Shown here in pieces: positions 1-8,302 of a stretch of DNA of 64,000 bases (positions within the stretch are counted from its first letter, which is position 1; each line of letters opens with the position of its first letter). The position numbers were made by a program, and so were the translations under genes. Under the pieces are notes generated by a model. It did not search any database, was not told the DNA's origin, and saw only the letters and a list, made by a program, of their open reading frames with translations. This DNA comes from CAVQJU01 sp963755195 (lineage in GTDB: Bacteria; Acidobacteriota; Vicinamibacteria; Vicinamibacterales; CAVVIG01), in assembly GCA_963755195.1 (NCBI GenBank), contig CAVWIZ010000002.1, positions 1,178,001 to 1,242,000 on the forward strand. Direction: 5' to 3'.

Positions 1-324
1 CAGCACCGCCGTGATCGTGTCGCCGGGGCCGGCGGCATAATACTCGGCCGTCCAACGCGCGAGATCCACCACCTCGACCGGAACGAACGCATGCGGATCG
101 AGCACCTGCCTGATCGACTTCACGTCGGCCTCAGCAATGCCGGTCGCCGACGCGTCGTCCATCACGATGCCGGTGACCACTCGCGATCCGAGGGGCACCA
201 CGACCCTCGCGCCCACGACGGGGCGCGCCACGTCGGGCGGCACGCGATAGGTCAGAAGGTTGAGGCCGGGAACCGGAACCGCGACGTGGACGAAGGAATC
301 AAGGCGTGAGGAGACTACGGACAA
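1..324 (-). CDS. priA: Primosomal protein N' (PriA helicase), N-terminal fragment
   Basis: Only the first ~108 codons are present; the gene runs off the left edge. The reverse-strand translation contains VHVAVPVPGLNLLTYRVP followed by GARVVVPLGSRVVTGIV, typical of the PriA 3'-DNA-binding domain that recognises stalled forks before replication restart. The helicase and zinc-binding parts lie outside the window. No ATG precedes the conserved region in this frame. A TTG at 324 is the nearest plausible start and would overlap the 3' end of the uracil-DNA glycosylase gene by 26 bases, consistent with the tight packing of this operon. The family call is fairly safe; the start is uncertain. Confidence 0.7.
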   Translation of the reverse strand, partial: MSVVSSRLDSFVHVAVPVPGLNLLTYRVPPDVARPVVGARVVVPLGSRVVTGIVMDDASATGIAEADVKSIRQVLDPHAFVPVEVVDLARWTAEYYAAGPGDTITAVL

Positions 325-994
325 GTTTCATATCTTCCCACACTTCGCGCTTCGACGAGGGGTTCCGCAGGAGGTACGCCGGGTGAAATGTGGGGATGAG
401 TTTGGCGCCGCGGTAGTCGTACACGCGTCCGCGCAGGCGCGAAATCGGATCGAGCGTCCGCAGCAGCGTCTGAGCGCCGAACTTGCCCAGGGCGACAATC
501 ACCTTCGGCTTGATGATGTCGATCTGCTGAAAGAGAAACGGCTCGCACGTCTCGACTTCGTCCGGTTCGGGATTCCGGTTCTCCGGCGGCCGGCACTTGA
601 TCACGTTGGCAATGTAGACGTCCTCGCGCGTGAGGCCGATGGCCTCGATGATCTTCGTGAGGAGCTGTCCGGCTCGGCCGACAAACGGAATGCCCTGCAC
701 GTCTTCGTCGCGCCCGGGCGCTTCGCCGACGAACATCAGGTCGGCGTCAGGGTTGCCCACGCCAAACACCACCTGCGTCCGGCCCAACTGGTGGAGCTTG
801 CAGCGTGTGCAGACTCCGATGTGGGTCCGCAGGGCGGCGAGCCCATCGACCGAGGTCAGCGCGACGGTGACCGGCCGGCTTTCCATCTCGACGGCGGGTT
901 CTGTTCGCGTGCGCCACCGCGAATCGCGGCTGACGCCGGCGACGCCGAGCTCCTGGGCGAATCGAAGATGTTCAGCGAGTTGTTCCTTGGACAT
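299..994 (-). CDS. Uracil-DNA glycosylase, family 4 (iron-sulfur type)
   Basis: This 231-residue enzyme should excise uracil from DNA. Motif A (GEAPGRDEDVQGIPFVGRAG, near residues 90-110) and motif B (HPAYLL, near 205) are both intact. The cysteines of CTRCKL, IKCRPP and ETCEPF are placed as the 4Fe-4S ligands of thermophile-type (type 4) UDGs. An N-terminal stretch of about 45 residues precedes the conserved fold, as is common in Acidobacteria and Actinobacteria. It lies 86 bp after coaBC on the same strand and overlaps priA, placing two DNA-repair/replication genes at the end of this operon. The ATG at 994 is the only good start. Confidence 0.9.
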   Translation of the reverse strand: MSKEQLAEHLRFAQELGVAGVSRDSRWRTRTEPAVEMESRPVTVALTSVDGLAALRTHIGVCTRCKLHQLGRTQVVFGVGNPDADLMFVGEAPGRDEDVQGIPFVGRAGQLLTKIIEAIGLTREDVYIANVIKCRPPENRNPEPDEVETCEPFLFQQIDIIKPKVIVALGKFGAQTLLRTLDPISRLRGRVYDYRGAKLIPTFHPAYLLRNPSSKREVWEDMKLVRSLLTP

Positions 995-1080
995 ACAGGC
1001 GTCACGTCAACCGAGGAGCCCGCAGCGCCCGCAAGAAAATGGACTCTCTGCACGCTCCGCGGGCACCGCGGTGATCGTGC

Positions 1081-2298
1081 CTAGGAACGCGTACGAACCG
1101 TCTCGTTCGCCGCCACCAGCCGCTCCACGCGATCGAGAATGGCGGCCGCCACGCGTGCCTTGCTTTGCAGCGGAATCGACTCGGCGCCGTCGCGGCCAAC
1201 GATGGTGACCGCGTTGGTCTCGACGTCGAACCCGGCATCGGGCCTCGACACATCGTTGGCGACGATGAGATCGGCGTGTTTTTGCTCGCGTTTGGCCGTG
1301 GCGCGGGCCACCACGTTTTCGGTTTCCGCCGCGAACCCGACGAGCAGCGGCCCGCGTCCGGTCGCCACGCGACGCAGGCCGAGGTCGCCCAGAATGTCGG
1401 GCGTCTTCTTGAGGATGAGCGTCAGCGTATCGTCGCGTTTGGTCACTTTCTGCGACGCGCGCCGTTCAGGCGTGTAGTCCGCGACGGCCGCCGCCATGAC
1501 GACAACGTGCATACGGTCGGCGCGTGCCGTCACCGCCTCGTGCATCTCGCCGGCGCTGCGCACGCGTACCACTTCGTGCACGGCCGGCGGCTCGATCGTC
1601 GTCGGCCCCGCGACGAGCGTCACTTCGGCGCCTCGACGCGCCGCTTCGGCCGCGATCGCAAACCCCATGCGCCCACTCGATCGGTTCCCGATGTAGCGGA
1701 CAGGGTCCACGTCTTCGTACGTCGGGCCGGCCGTGACCAGCACGCGTTGGCCGCGGAGCGGACCCTGGGGCCGGAGAATGGATTCGGCGGCAGCCACGAT
1801 TTCGTCCGGTTCGGCCAGGCGGCCCTTGCCAATCCAGCCGCACGCGAGATACCCCTCGCCGGGCTCGACGAACCTGACGCCGTGAGCCGCGAGCGTGTCG
1901 AGATTTCGGCGCACGGCCTCGTGGGCGAACATCTGAGTGTTCATCGCCGGCGCGACCAGCACCGGCGCGCGCGTGGCCACATAGAGCGTCGAGAGGAAAT
2001 CGTCGGCGATGCCGTTCGCGAACTTGCCGATGATATTGGCCGTCGCCGGCGCCACCAGCAGCAGGTCAATGGTCGAGGCCAGGGCGATGTGCTCGATATC
2101 GGAGTTCGCGCCAGGCTCGAATTGATCGGTAATCACGCGGCGGCGGGTGATCGCCTCGAAGGTCACCGGGCCCACGAATCGCGTGGCGCTCGCGGTCATG
2201 ACCGCCACGACGTCGTGGCCGCCCTTCTGAAGCCCGCGGGCCACTTCGACGGCCTTGTAGGCGCCGATGCCGCCGGTCACACCGAGTGCGATCAGCAT
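1081..2298 (-). CDS. coaBC: Bifunctional phosphopantothenoylcysteine decarboxylase / phosphopantothenate-cysteine ligase
   Basis: Makes 4'-phosphopantetheine in coenzyme A biosynthesis. The N-terminal flavoprotein half (residues 1-~180) starts MLIALGVTGGIGAYKAVE and holds the active-site region ACGWIGKGRLAEP. The C-terminal synthetase half includes GPTYEDVDPVRYIGNRSSG and the KVTKRDD...KKTPDIL segment. Length (405 aa) is normal. The frame stays open 51 bases upstream, but that extension is encoded by the intergenic TAATTGGG repeat, so I start at the ATG at 2298 directly before the Rossmann-like strand. It follows rpoZ, the usual neighbour in many bacteria. Confidence 0.95.
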   Translation of the reverse strand: MLIALGVTGGIGAYKAVEVARGLQKGGHDVVAVMTASATRFVGPVTFEAITRRRVITDQFEPGANSDIEHIALASTIDLLLVAPATANIIGKFANGIADDFLSTLYVATRAPVLVAPAMNTQMFAHEAVRRNLDTLAAHGVRFVEPGEGYLACGWIGKGRLAEPDEIVAAAESILRPQGPLRGQRVLVTAGPTYEDVDPVRYIGNRSSGRMGFAIAAEAARRGAEVTLVAGPTTIEPPAVHEVVRVRSAGEMHEAVTARADRMHVVVMAAAVADYTPERRASQKVTKRDDTLTLILKKTPDILGDLGLRRVATGRGPLLVGFAAETENVVARATAKREQKHADLIVANDVSRPDAGFDVETNAVTIVGRDGAESIPLQSKARVAAAILDRVERLVAANETVRTRS

Positions 2299-2299
2299 G

Positions 2300-2398
2300 G
2301 TGAATTGGGTAATCGAATAATCGGGTAATTGAGTAATTGGATTGAGCAATTGAACGATCGCATTGCTCGATCGGCAATTACCAAGTTACTCAATGGCT
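2300..2398. repeat. Phrase repeat A1 (TAATTGGG-type), head-to-head arms
   Basis: AT-rich island between coaBC and rpoZ. The left part carries degenerate units of the form GGGTAATTGAGTAATTGG. After a core around ATTGAACGATCGCATTGC the right part carries the complement (CAATTACCAAGTTACTCAAT), so the RNA can fold back on itself. The rpoZ stop codon lies inside the right arm. The same family occurs at 25783-25900 and 29155-29212. Confidence 0.8.
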
Positions 2399-2589
2399 CG
2401 ATGACCAGATTTCTCTTCCCTCTCAAGCTTTTCCACCGCGCCCACGATGATTTCCTGCTGCGCGACGGTCGTCTTCTTGTGCTCGCCGACGGCGACTCGT
2501 GGAACGGAGCCCGCCAGCAGCTGCCGCGCGCGCGCGCCGGCGGTGACGACAAATTCGAACGAATTAGGCAGTTTTGAACGGTCAACCAT
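2386..2589 (-). CDS. rpoZ: DNA-directed RNA polymerase omega subunit
   Basis: A 67-residue protein with the omega signature: VDRSKLPNSFEFVVTAGARA at the N-terminus, then HKKTTVAQQEI. Omega helps fold and assemble the beta' subunit. It starts with ATG 11 bases after the yicC stop and is followed by coaBC. The usual yicC-gmk-rpoZ-coaBC order lacks gmk here. The last residues (HRAIE) and the TAA stop fall in the A1 repeat, so the C-terminus appears to have been set by repeat sequence. Confidence 0.92.
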   Translation of the reverse strand: MVDRSKLPNSFEFVVTAGARARQLLAGSVPRVAVGEHKKTTVAQQEIIVGAVEKLEREEKSGHRAIE

Positions 2590-2600
2590 AAACTCTCATT

Positions 2601-3494
2601 TTACTCGACATTCTGGACCTGTTCACGCATCTTCTCGAGCTCGGCCTTCGCGGCGATGATGAGCTCCGACACGCGCAGGCCATCGGCTTTCGACCCCATG
2701 GTGTTCACTTCCCGGTTCATCTCCTGCAGCAGGAAATCGAGCTTGCGCCCGCACGGCTCTGCGCTGTCGGCGAGCGTCACCCAGTGCGATATGTGCGCCC
2801 TGAACCGCTCGACTTCCTCGCTGATGTCCGATCGCGCGGCGCTGCGCACGATTTCCTGCGCGACGGCCGCCTCGTCGGCCTGCAACTGCTGTCGCAGCTC
2901 GCGTACCCGCTCGCGGAGCCGCTCTTCCATCGCGAGCCGGCCTTCATCGGCGGCCACGGCCACACGCTCGACAAGGTCGGCCACGAACGCCCGGCGCTGA
3001 TCCAGATCGGTGCGGAGGTGACCACCCTCCCGCACGCGCATCGCATCCAGGTCGGCCAGCGCCTCACCGACAACCGCCTGCGCCCGCGCGGACACCTCGT
3101 CAAGCGCCGCCGCGTCCTGATCTATCGGCCGCTCGCGGATCGTCAGCGCCTGGGGCATGCGCAGCAGATCGCCAGGGGTGAGCGCGCCTGTCACCAGTCC
3201 GCGGCCGCGCGCCTGCTCGATCGCCTTCTCGAGCGCCGCCCCGAACGTCTCGTTGAACTCGACGTCGACGCCGGGCGCCTGCCGGAGCTGGAGCGAGAGG
3301 CCCAGCTCCACGCGTCCACGCGCGACGGCCCTGCCCACCAGCGCGCGCACATCGCTCTCTACCGCCGCCAGCGACTGGGGCACCCGGAGCTGCAGGTCGA
3401 GATACCGGTGGTTGACGGAGCGAATCGTCACGCTGATGGTCGCGCGATCGTCTTCGCGTGTGACCGACGCAAAGCCGGTCATCGACTTGATCAC
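2601..3494 (-). CDS. yicC: YicC/YloC family endoribonuclease
   Basis: A full-length (297 aa) YicC/YloC protein. The N-terminus MIKSMTGFASVTRED, the segment RSVNHRYLDLQLRVP and the C-terminal PCGRKLDFLLQEMNREVNT are the family's hallmark blocks. Characterised members are RNases acting on small RNAs and mRNA. The ATG at 3494 overlaps the TGA of the ABC exporter as ATGA, implying translational coupling. It sits directly upstream of rpoZ. Confidence 0.92.
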   Translation of the reverse strand: MIKSMTGFASVTREDDRATISVTIRSVNHRYLDLQLRVPQSLAAVESDVRALVGRAVARGRVELGLSLQLRQAPGVDVEFNETFGAALEKAIEQARGRGLVTGALTPGDLLRMPQALTIRERPIDQDAAALDEVSARAQAVVGEALADLDAMRVREGGHLRTDLDQRRAFVADLVERVAVAADEGRLAMEERLRERVRELRQQLQADEAAVAQEIVRSAARSDISEEVERFRAHISHWVTLADSAEPCGRKLDFLLQEMNREVNTMGSKADGLRVSELIIAAKAELEKMREQVQNVE

Positions 3495-5260
3495 GACGGC
3501 ACCAGACGTCGTTCCGTCTTCCGGCTCTCGAGGAGCTGCATCTGGTAGAGCGTGGAATACGTGCCGTCGGGATGCGCCAGCAGCTCGTCGTGCCGGCCGA
3601 CTTCGACGATCCGTCCGCGCTCGAGGACGATAATGGCGTCGGCGCGGCGAATCGTCGACAGCCGGTGCGCGATGACGAACGACGTGCGATTCATCATCAG
3701 GTTCGTCAAGGCTTCCTGCACGAGCTGCTCTGACTCCGAGTCGAGCGCGGACGTCGCCTCGTCGAGCACGAGAATCGGCGCGTTCTTGAGCAGCGCGCGC
3801 GCAATGGCCAGACGCTGGCGCTGGCCGCCGGACAGCCGCTGGCCGCGCTCGCCAATCATCGTGTCATAGCCACGGGGAAGCGCTTTGATGAACCCGTGCG
3901 CATTGGCGGCTTTGGCGGCCGCCACGATGGCCTGGGGCGAGGCGTCCGGCGTCCCATGGGCCCCGTAAGCGATGTTGTTGCCGATCGTATCGTCGAACAA
4001 CACGGTCTCCTGAGTGACGATGCCGATCTGCGCCCGGAGCGACGCGAGCGTCACGTCTCGAATGTCGGTGCCGTCAATCAGGATGGCGCCGGCCGTCACG
4101 TCGAAAAACCGTGGCAGCATGTTGACGAGCGTCGTCTTGCCGGCGCCGCTCTTCCCGACGATCGCGATCATCTGCCCGGCGGCGACGCTGAACGACACGC
4201 CGCGCAGAATCCGGCCGGCACTCTCGTCGTACCCGAAGCCGACGTCGCGGAATTCAATCGCTCTCTGAAACGGCGCCATCGCGGGCGCGGCCGGCCGCTC
4301 CTTGACCTCGGTGTGCGTGTCGAGCATCTCGAAAATGCGCTCGGACGCCGCCATCGCCTGTTGCAGGTTCGCGTTCACGCGGCTGAGCTTCTTCGCCGGC
4401 GCGTACATCAGCATCACGGCCGCCATGAAGGAGAAGAAATCTCCCTCGGTCAGGCTCCCGGATGCCACCTGCCTGCTGCCGTATACCAGCGCGAGGGCGA
4501 TGCCGATGCCGCCGATGAGCTCCATCAGCGGCGGCAGACTCGAAAGCGCCGCGGTGACCTTCATGTTGGTGCGGAAGAGGCCGTACCCCGCCTTGGTGAA
4601 CTTCTCGGTCTCGTGCGCCTCGGTGCCGAACGCTTTCACGATGCGGTGCCCGGTGAACGCTTCGGCGCTGATGTGCGAGATGTGCTCGAGCGCCTCCTGG
4701 CTCCGCCTGGTGGTTCGCCGCACGCGCTGCCCGAGGCGAATCAGGGGATACACGATGAGCGGCGCCACACACATGCAGACGATCGTCAGGCGCGCGTCGA
4801 GATAGAACAGCAACCCCAGCAACCCGACGACGGTCAGCGACTCCCGCGCGAGATCGGCGATTGTCTCGGACACCACCTGCTGCACCTGACCGACGTCGTT
4901 GCTGATGCGCGACATCAACTGGCCCGTCGTCCGCTGCGCGAAGAAACCCGCTGACTGTCCGAGGATGTGCCGGTAGAGCGCGTTGCGCAGGTCCATGACC
5001 ACCCGCTGTCCGACGTCAGCCGTCAGGTACGACGACACATAGGAACCCAGGCCCTTGACCAGATAGAGGCCGACGATGCCCCACGCCATGAGCGCGAGGT
5101 GCTCCTTGGTCGGCAGCGTCCGATCGACAATCGGCCGGATGAGCGCCGCGAGCCCCGTCGTCCCCATGGCATAAACCAGCATGCCGACCGCCGACGCGCT
5201 CAATCGGCCTCGGTACGGCGCCGCGTACGCGAACAAGCGCTTCAGGGGATGATGCGTCAC
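3491..5260 (-). CDS. MsbA-like lipid/polysaccharide ABC exporter (fused TM-ATPase)
   Basis: A 589-residue half-transporter: six predicted membrane helices (residues ~10-300), then a nucleotide-binding domain with Walker A (GKSGAGKTT), Q-loop, ABC signature (LSGGQRQRLAIARALL), Walker B (ILVLDEATSALD) and H-loop (IAHRLST). It resembles MsbA and other lipid flippases. No Wzx flippase is visible in the adjacent sugar locus, so it may export lipid-linked glycan, though core lipid A export is equally possible. The GTG at 5260 overlaps the upstream glycosyltransferase TGA (GTGA); the open frame further upstream is not conserved. Its own TGA overlaps yicC. Confidence 0.88.
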   Translation of the reverse strand: MTHHPLKRLFAYAAPYRGRLSASAVGMLVYAMGTTGLAALIRPIVDRTLPTKEHLALMAWGIVGLYLVKGLGSYVSSYLTADVGQRVVMDLRNALYRHILGQSAGFFAQRTTGQLMSRISNDVGQVQQVVSETIADLARESLTVVGLLGLLFYLDARLTIVCMCVAPLIVYPLIRLGQRVRRTTRRSQEALEHISHISAEAFTGHRIVKAFGTEAHETEKFTKAGYGLFRTNMKVTAALSSLPPLMELIGGIGIALALVYGSRQVASGSLTEGDFFSFMAAVMLMYAPAKKLSRVNANLQQAMAASERIFEMLDTHTEVKERPAAPAMAPFQRAIEFRDVGFGYDESAGRILRGVSFSVAAGQMIAIVGKSGAGKTTLVNMLPRFFDVTAGAILIDGTDIRDVTLASLRAQIGIVTQETVLFDDTIGNNIAYGAHGTPDASPQAIVAAAKAANAHGFIKALPRGYDTMIGERGQRLSGGQRQRLAIARALLKNAPILVLDEATSALDSESEQLVQEALTNLMMNRTSFVIAHRLSTIRRADAIIVLERGRIVEVGRHDELLAHPDGTYSTLYQMQLLESRKTERRLVPS

Positions 5261-5976
5261 TCGATCAATCGGTACTTGAGCAGCGTCCAGATGGCGACAA
5301 TGCCGTCCCGCCACGTGATCTTCTTGCCTTCAGCATACCCGCGGCCGTTGTAGGTAATCGGTATCTCGTACACGCGATATCCGCGCTTGAAGATCTTGGC
5401 CGTCAGCTCGGGTTCGATGCCGAACCGGTTCGACTTGAGCGTCATCGAGCGGAGCACCTCGACGCGCATGACCTTGAAGCAGGTTTCCATGTCCGTGAGC
5501 ATGGTGTTGTACAGGATATTGGTCAGTAGGGTGATCGCCCGATTGCCGGCATAGTGCGTGAACAGAAACACGCGGTGCCGGCCCAGGAATCGGGACCCGT
5601 ACACCACGTCGGCCTGCCCGCCGCTGATGAGCTCGATGAGCGAAGGATACTCCTCCGGCGAGTACTCCAGATCGGCGTCCTGAATGACGACGATATCGCC
5701 GGCAACCCGCGCAAAGCCGGCCCGCAGGGCGGCGCCCTTGCCGCTGTTCTTCGGCTGCAGCAGCAAGGTGAAACCCAGCTCGGACTGCATCGCCCGCAGA
5801 CGCTCGCGCGTGCCGTCCGTCGAGCAGTCGTCCACGACGATCAGCTCAACACGGAGCGGCACCCCGAGAACGCGGCGGACAATTTCCTCGATGGTGCCGA
5901 GCTCGTTGTACGCCGGCATGACCACCGACACCAGCGGATCGGCGAGCCGTCCGGCGGGCCGGCGCGCCTCGGTCAC
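5257..5976 (-). CDS. Family 2 glycosyltransferase, dolichol/polyprenyl-phosphate sugar synthase-like
   Basis: A 239-residue GT2 enzyme: the N-terminal SVVMPAYNELGTIEEIV, the nucleotide-binding VVDDCSTDGT, and VIQDADLEY supplying the DxD metal site. The pattern SGKGAALRAGF and the length match DPM1-type enzymes that move a sugar from NDP-sugar to polyprenyl phosphate. It lacks a C-terminal membrane domain. The GTG at 5976 overlaps the galE TGA (GTGA). It lies between galE and the ABC exporter, fitting a role in lipid-linked glycan assembly; the sugar cannot be told from sequence. Confidence 0.87.
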   Translation of the reverse strand: MTEARRPAGRLADPLVSVVMPAYNELGTIEEIVRRVLGVPLRVELIVVDDCSTDGTRERLRAMQSELGFTLLLQPKNSGKGAALRAGFARVAGDIVVIQDADLEYSPEEYPSLIELISGGQADVVYGSRFLGRHRVFLFTHYAGNRAITLLTNILYNTMLTDMETCFKVMRVEVLRSMTLKSNRFGIEPELTAKIFKRGYRVYEIPITYNGRGYAEGKKITWRDGIVAIWTLLKYRLIE

Positions 5977-6974
5977 GGCGCGCGGTACCCGCGCGGATGC
6001 GCGCGGTGCCACTCCCACGCCGTGCCGACAATCGCCTGCAGGTCCGGAAACCGCGCGACCCAGCCCAACTCCACCCTGGCCTTGTCGGGCGCGGCATAGA
6101 GCACGGCGGGATCGCCCGCCCGGCGCGGACCGAGCGTCCACGGCACTTTCTTTCCCGACACGCGCTCCACGGCGGCGATGATCTCCAGCACCGAATGCGG
6201 ATGGCCGGTTCCGAGATTGTAGGCCGCCGAGCGACCGGCGCCGGCCACCACCTCGAGTGCCCGCACGTGCGCGTCGGCCAGATCCGCCACATGTATGTAG
6301 TCGCGAAGGCAGGTACCGTCCGGCGTCGGGTAGTCGTCACCAAACACCGTCAGTCCTGGCCCGCCCGTGGCTGCGTCGATCGCGCGAGGGATGATGTGGA
6401 TTTCCGGCGAGTGATCTTCGCCGATCTCGCCATCCGGATCGGCGCCCGCGGCGTTGAAGTACCGCAGCGCGACGGCATGAATGCCATACGCCCGCTCGAA
6501 GTGCGGCAGCGCACGTTCCACGGCCAGCTTCGTATCGCCGTAGCTGTTGATGGGCTGCTGCGGATGGGTTTCGGCGATCGGCGTCTCGACCGGCTCGCCG
6601 TAGGTGGCGCAGGTTGACGAGAACACAAACGACGTCACCGAACGCGCGGCCATCGCCTCGAGAACAGTCAAGGCTCCGATCACGTTGTTTCGGTAGTACT
6701 TGACGGGATCGCGCACCGACTCGCCCACGTCCAGGTACGCGGCAAAGTGCATCACCGCTCCGACCTCGTACCGCTCGAGCGCGGCCCGGAGCGCGGCGCC
6801 GTCGCTGATGTCACCTTCGACGAACTCGCCGTACTTCGCGGCCTCCCGGTGCCCGGCGACGAGGTTGTCAAAGACGACGACGCGGTATCCGGCGCGGGAC
6901 AACGCCTTGGACGCATGGCTGCCGATGTAGCCGGCGCCTCCGGTCACCAGCACGGTGAGCGCACTACCGGCCAA
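5973..6974 (-). CDS. galE: UDP-glucose 4-epimerase
   Basis: Extended short-chain dehydrogenase of 333 aa, interconverting UDP-glucose and UDP-galactose. It shows the NAD-binding TGGAGYIGSH, the catalytic serine region SSTCATYGEP and the YxxxK pair in NSYGDTKLAVE, and FGDDYPTPDGTCLRDYIHV, which is very GalE-like. The ATG at 6974 overlaps the end of ugd by 11 bases; the stop overlaps the downstream glycosyltransferase start. Its place between ugd and the transferases indicates precursor supply for the polysaccharide locus. Confidence 0.93.
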   Translation of the reverse strand: MAGSALTVLVTGGAGYIGSHASKALSRAGYRVVVFDNLVAGHREAAKYGEFVEGDISDGAALRAALERYEVGAVMHFAAYLDVGESVRDPVKYYRNNVIGALTVLEAMAARSVTSFVFSSTCATYGEPVETPIAETHPQQPINSYGDTKLAVERALPHFERAYGIHAVALRYFNAAGADPDGEIGEDHSPEIHIIPRAIDAATGGPGLTVFGDDYPTPDGTCLRDYIHVADLADAHVRALEVVAGAGRSAAYNLGTGHPHSVLEIIAAVERVSGKKVPWTLGPRRAGDPAVLYAAPDKARVELGWVARFPDLQAIVGTAWEWHRAHPRGYRAP

Positions 6975-8265
6975 TGGAGAAGTAGCTGAAACCGAGCGAC
7001 TTCATCTGCTCGGGAGCATAGATGTTGCGGCCGTCGAAGACGACCGGCGAACGCATGCGCTCTCGCATCTTGTCGAAATCGGGCTCGCGGAACGTGTTCC
7101 ACTCCGTGACGACCGCGAGCGCATCGGCGCCCGTCAGCGCGTCGTAGCTCTTATCGCACAGCGTGATCCGATCGCCAAATACAGAGCGCGCGGCTTCTGT
7201 CGCCTCCGGATCGTAGGCCCGAACGCTCGCGCCCAGCGCCAGGAGCCGTTCGACGATGACAATCGCCGGAGCCTCGCGCATGTCGTCGGTCCGCGGCTTG
7301 AACGCCAGCCCCCACAGAGCAATCGTCTTGCCCTTCAGGCTCCCGAAATGGGCCAGCATCTTGTTGACGAGCCGCTCTTTCTGCGCGTCGTTCACACTCT
7401 CGACCGCGCGCAGGGTCTGGAAGTCGTACCCGTGGTCCTGGCCCGTCTTGAGGAGGGCCTTCACGTCTTTGGGAAAGCAACTGCCGCCGTAACCGACGCC
7501 CGGAAACAGGAACGACGACCCGATTCGCCGGTCGGCGCCCATGGCCTTGCGCACCTGATCGACGTCGGCGCCGACCAGCTCGCACATGTTCGCAACCTCG
7601 TTCATGAAGGAAATGCGCGACGCAAGAATCGAGTTCGCCGCGTACTTGCACAGCTCGGCGCTCGCCCTGTCCATCATCATGATGGGCGCGCCTGTTCGCG
7701 TAAACGGTCCATACAACTCCTTCATGAGAGCGCCTGCCCTCTCGTCTCCCGGCTCGACGCCGACGACGACCCGATCGGGCTTCATGAAGTCTTCGACGGC
7801 CGCCCCCTGTTTGAGAAACTCCGGATTGCTCACGACGCTGAACGGCTGCGCCGTCTCTTTGGCGATCGTGGCCTGCACCCGCACAGCCGTTCCGACCGGG
7901 ACCGTGCTCTTGTCCACGATCACCGTGTATTTGTCGAGCGCCCGGCCGATGGCGCGCGCGACGTCGAGCACGTGCGTCAAATCGGCCGAACCGTCTTCGC
8001 CTTGCGGCGTGCCGACCGCGATGAAGACAATCTCGCACGACTTGACGGCCCCGGACAGGTCCGTGGTGAACATGAGCCGCTCTTCACCGTGGTTCCGCTT
8101 GACCATCTCCTCCAGGCCGGGTTCGTAAATCGGCATCTTCCCGGACCGGAGCGTGGTGACCTTCGAGGCGTCCTTGTCCACGCATACGACCGCGTTGCCG
8201 TTCTCGGCCAGACAAGCTCCAACAACCAGCCCGACGTATCCTGTTCCCACAACGGCGATTTTCAT
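6964..8265 (-). CDS. ugd: UDP-glucose 6-dehydrogenase
   Basis: Oxidises UDP-glucose to UDP-glucuronate. Full length (433 aa) with N-terminal MKIAVVGTGYVGLVVG, the active-site cysteine in YGGSCFPKDVKALL and the C-terminal GLAFKPRTDDMREAP. It heads the minus-strand run and is divergent from the glycosyltransferase gene at 8303; only 37 bp separate them, so any promoters must overlap coding sequence or each other. Its product is the substrate of the UDP-xylose synthase encoded at 16.6 kb, linking both halves of the locus. Confidence 0.95.
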   Translation of the reverse strand: MKIAVVGTGYVGLVVGACLAENGNAVVCVDKDASKVTTLRSGKMPIYEPGLEEMVKRNHGEERLMFTTDLSGAVKSCEIVFIAVGTPQGEDGSADLTHVLDVARAIGRALDKYTVIVDKSTVPVGTAVRVQATIAKETAQPFSVVSNPEFLKQGAAVEDFMKPDRVVVGVEPGDERAGALMKELYGPFTRTGAPIMMMDRASAELCKYAANSILASRISFMNEVANMCELVGADVDQVRKAMGADRRIGSSFLFPGVGYGGSCFPKDVKALLKTGQDHGYDFQTLRAVESVNDAQKERLVNKMLAHFGSLKGKTIALWGLAFKPRTDDMREAPAIVIVERLLALGASVRAYDPEATEAARSVFGDRITLCDKSYDALTGADALAVVTEWNTFREPDFDKMRERMRSPVVFDGRNIYAPEQMKSLGFSYFSIGR

Positions 8266-8302
8266 ATCACAATAAGATACTGAGGCGGAAAGACTTAAAC
8301 AA

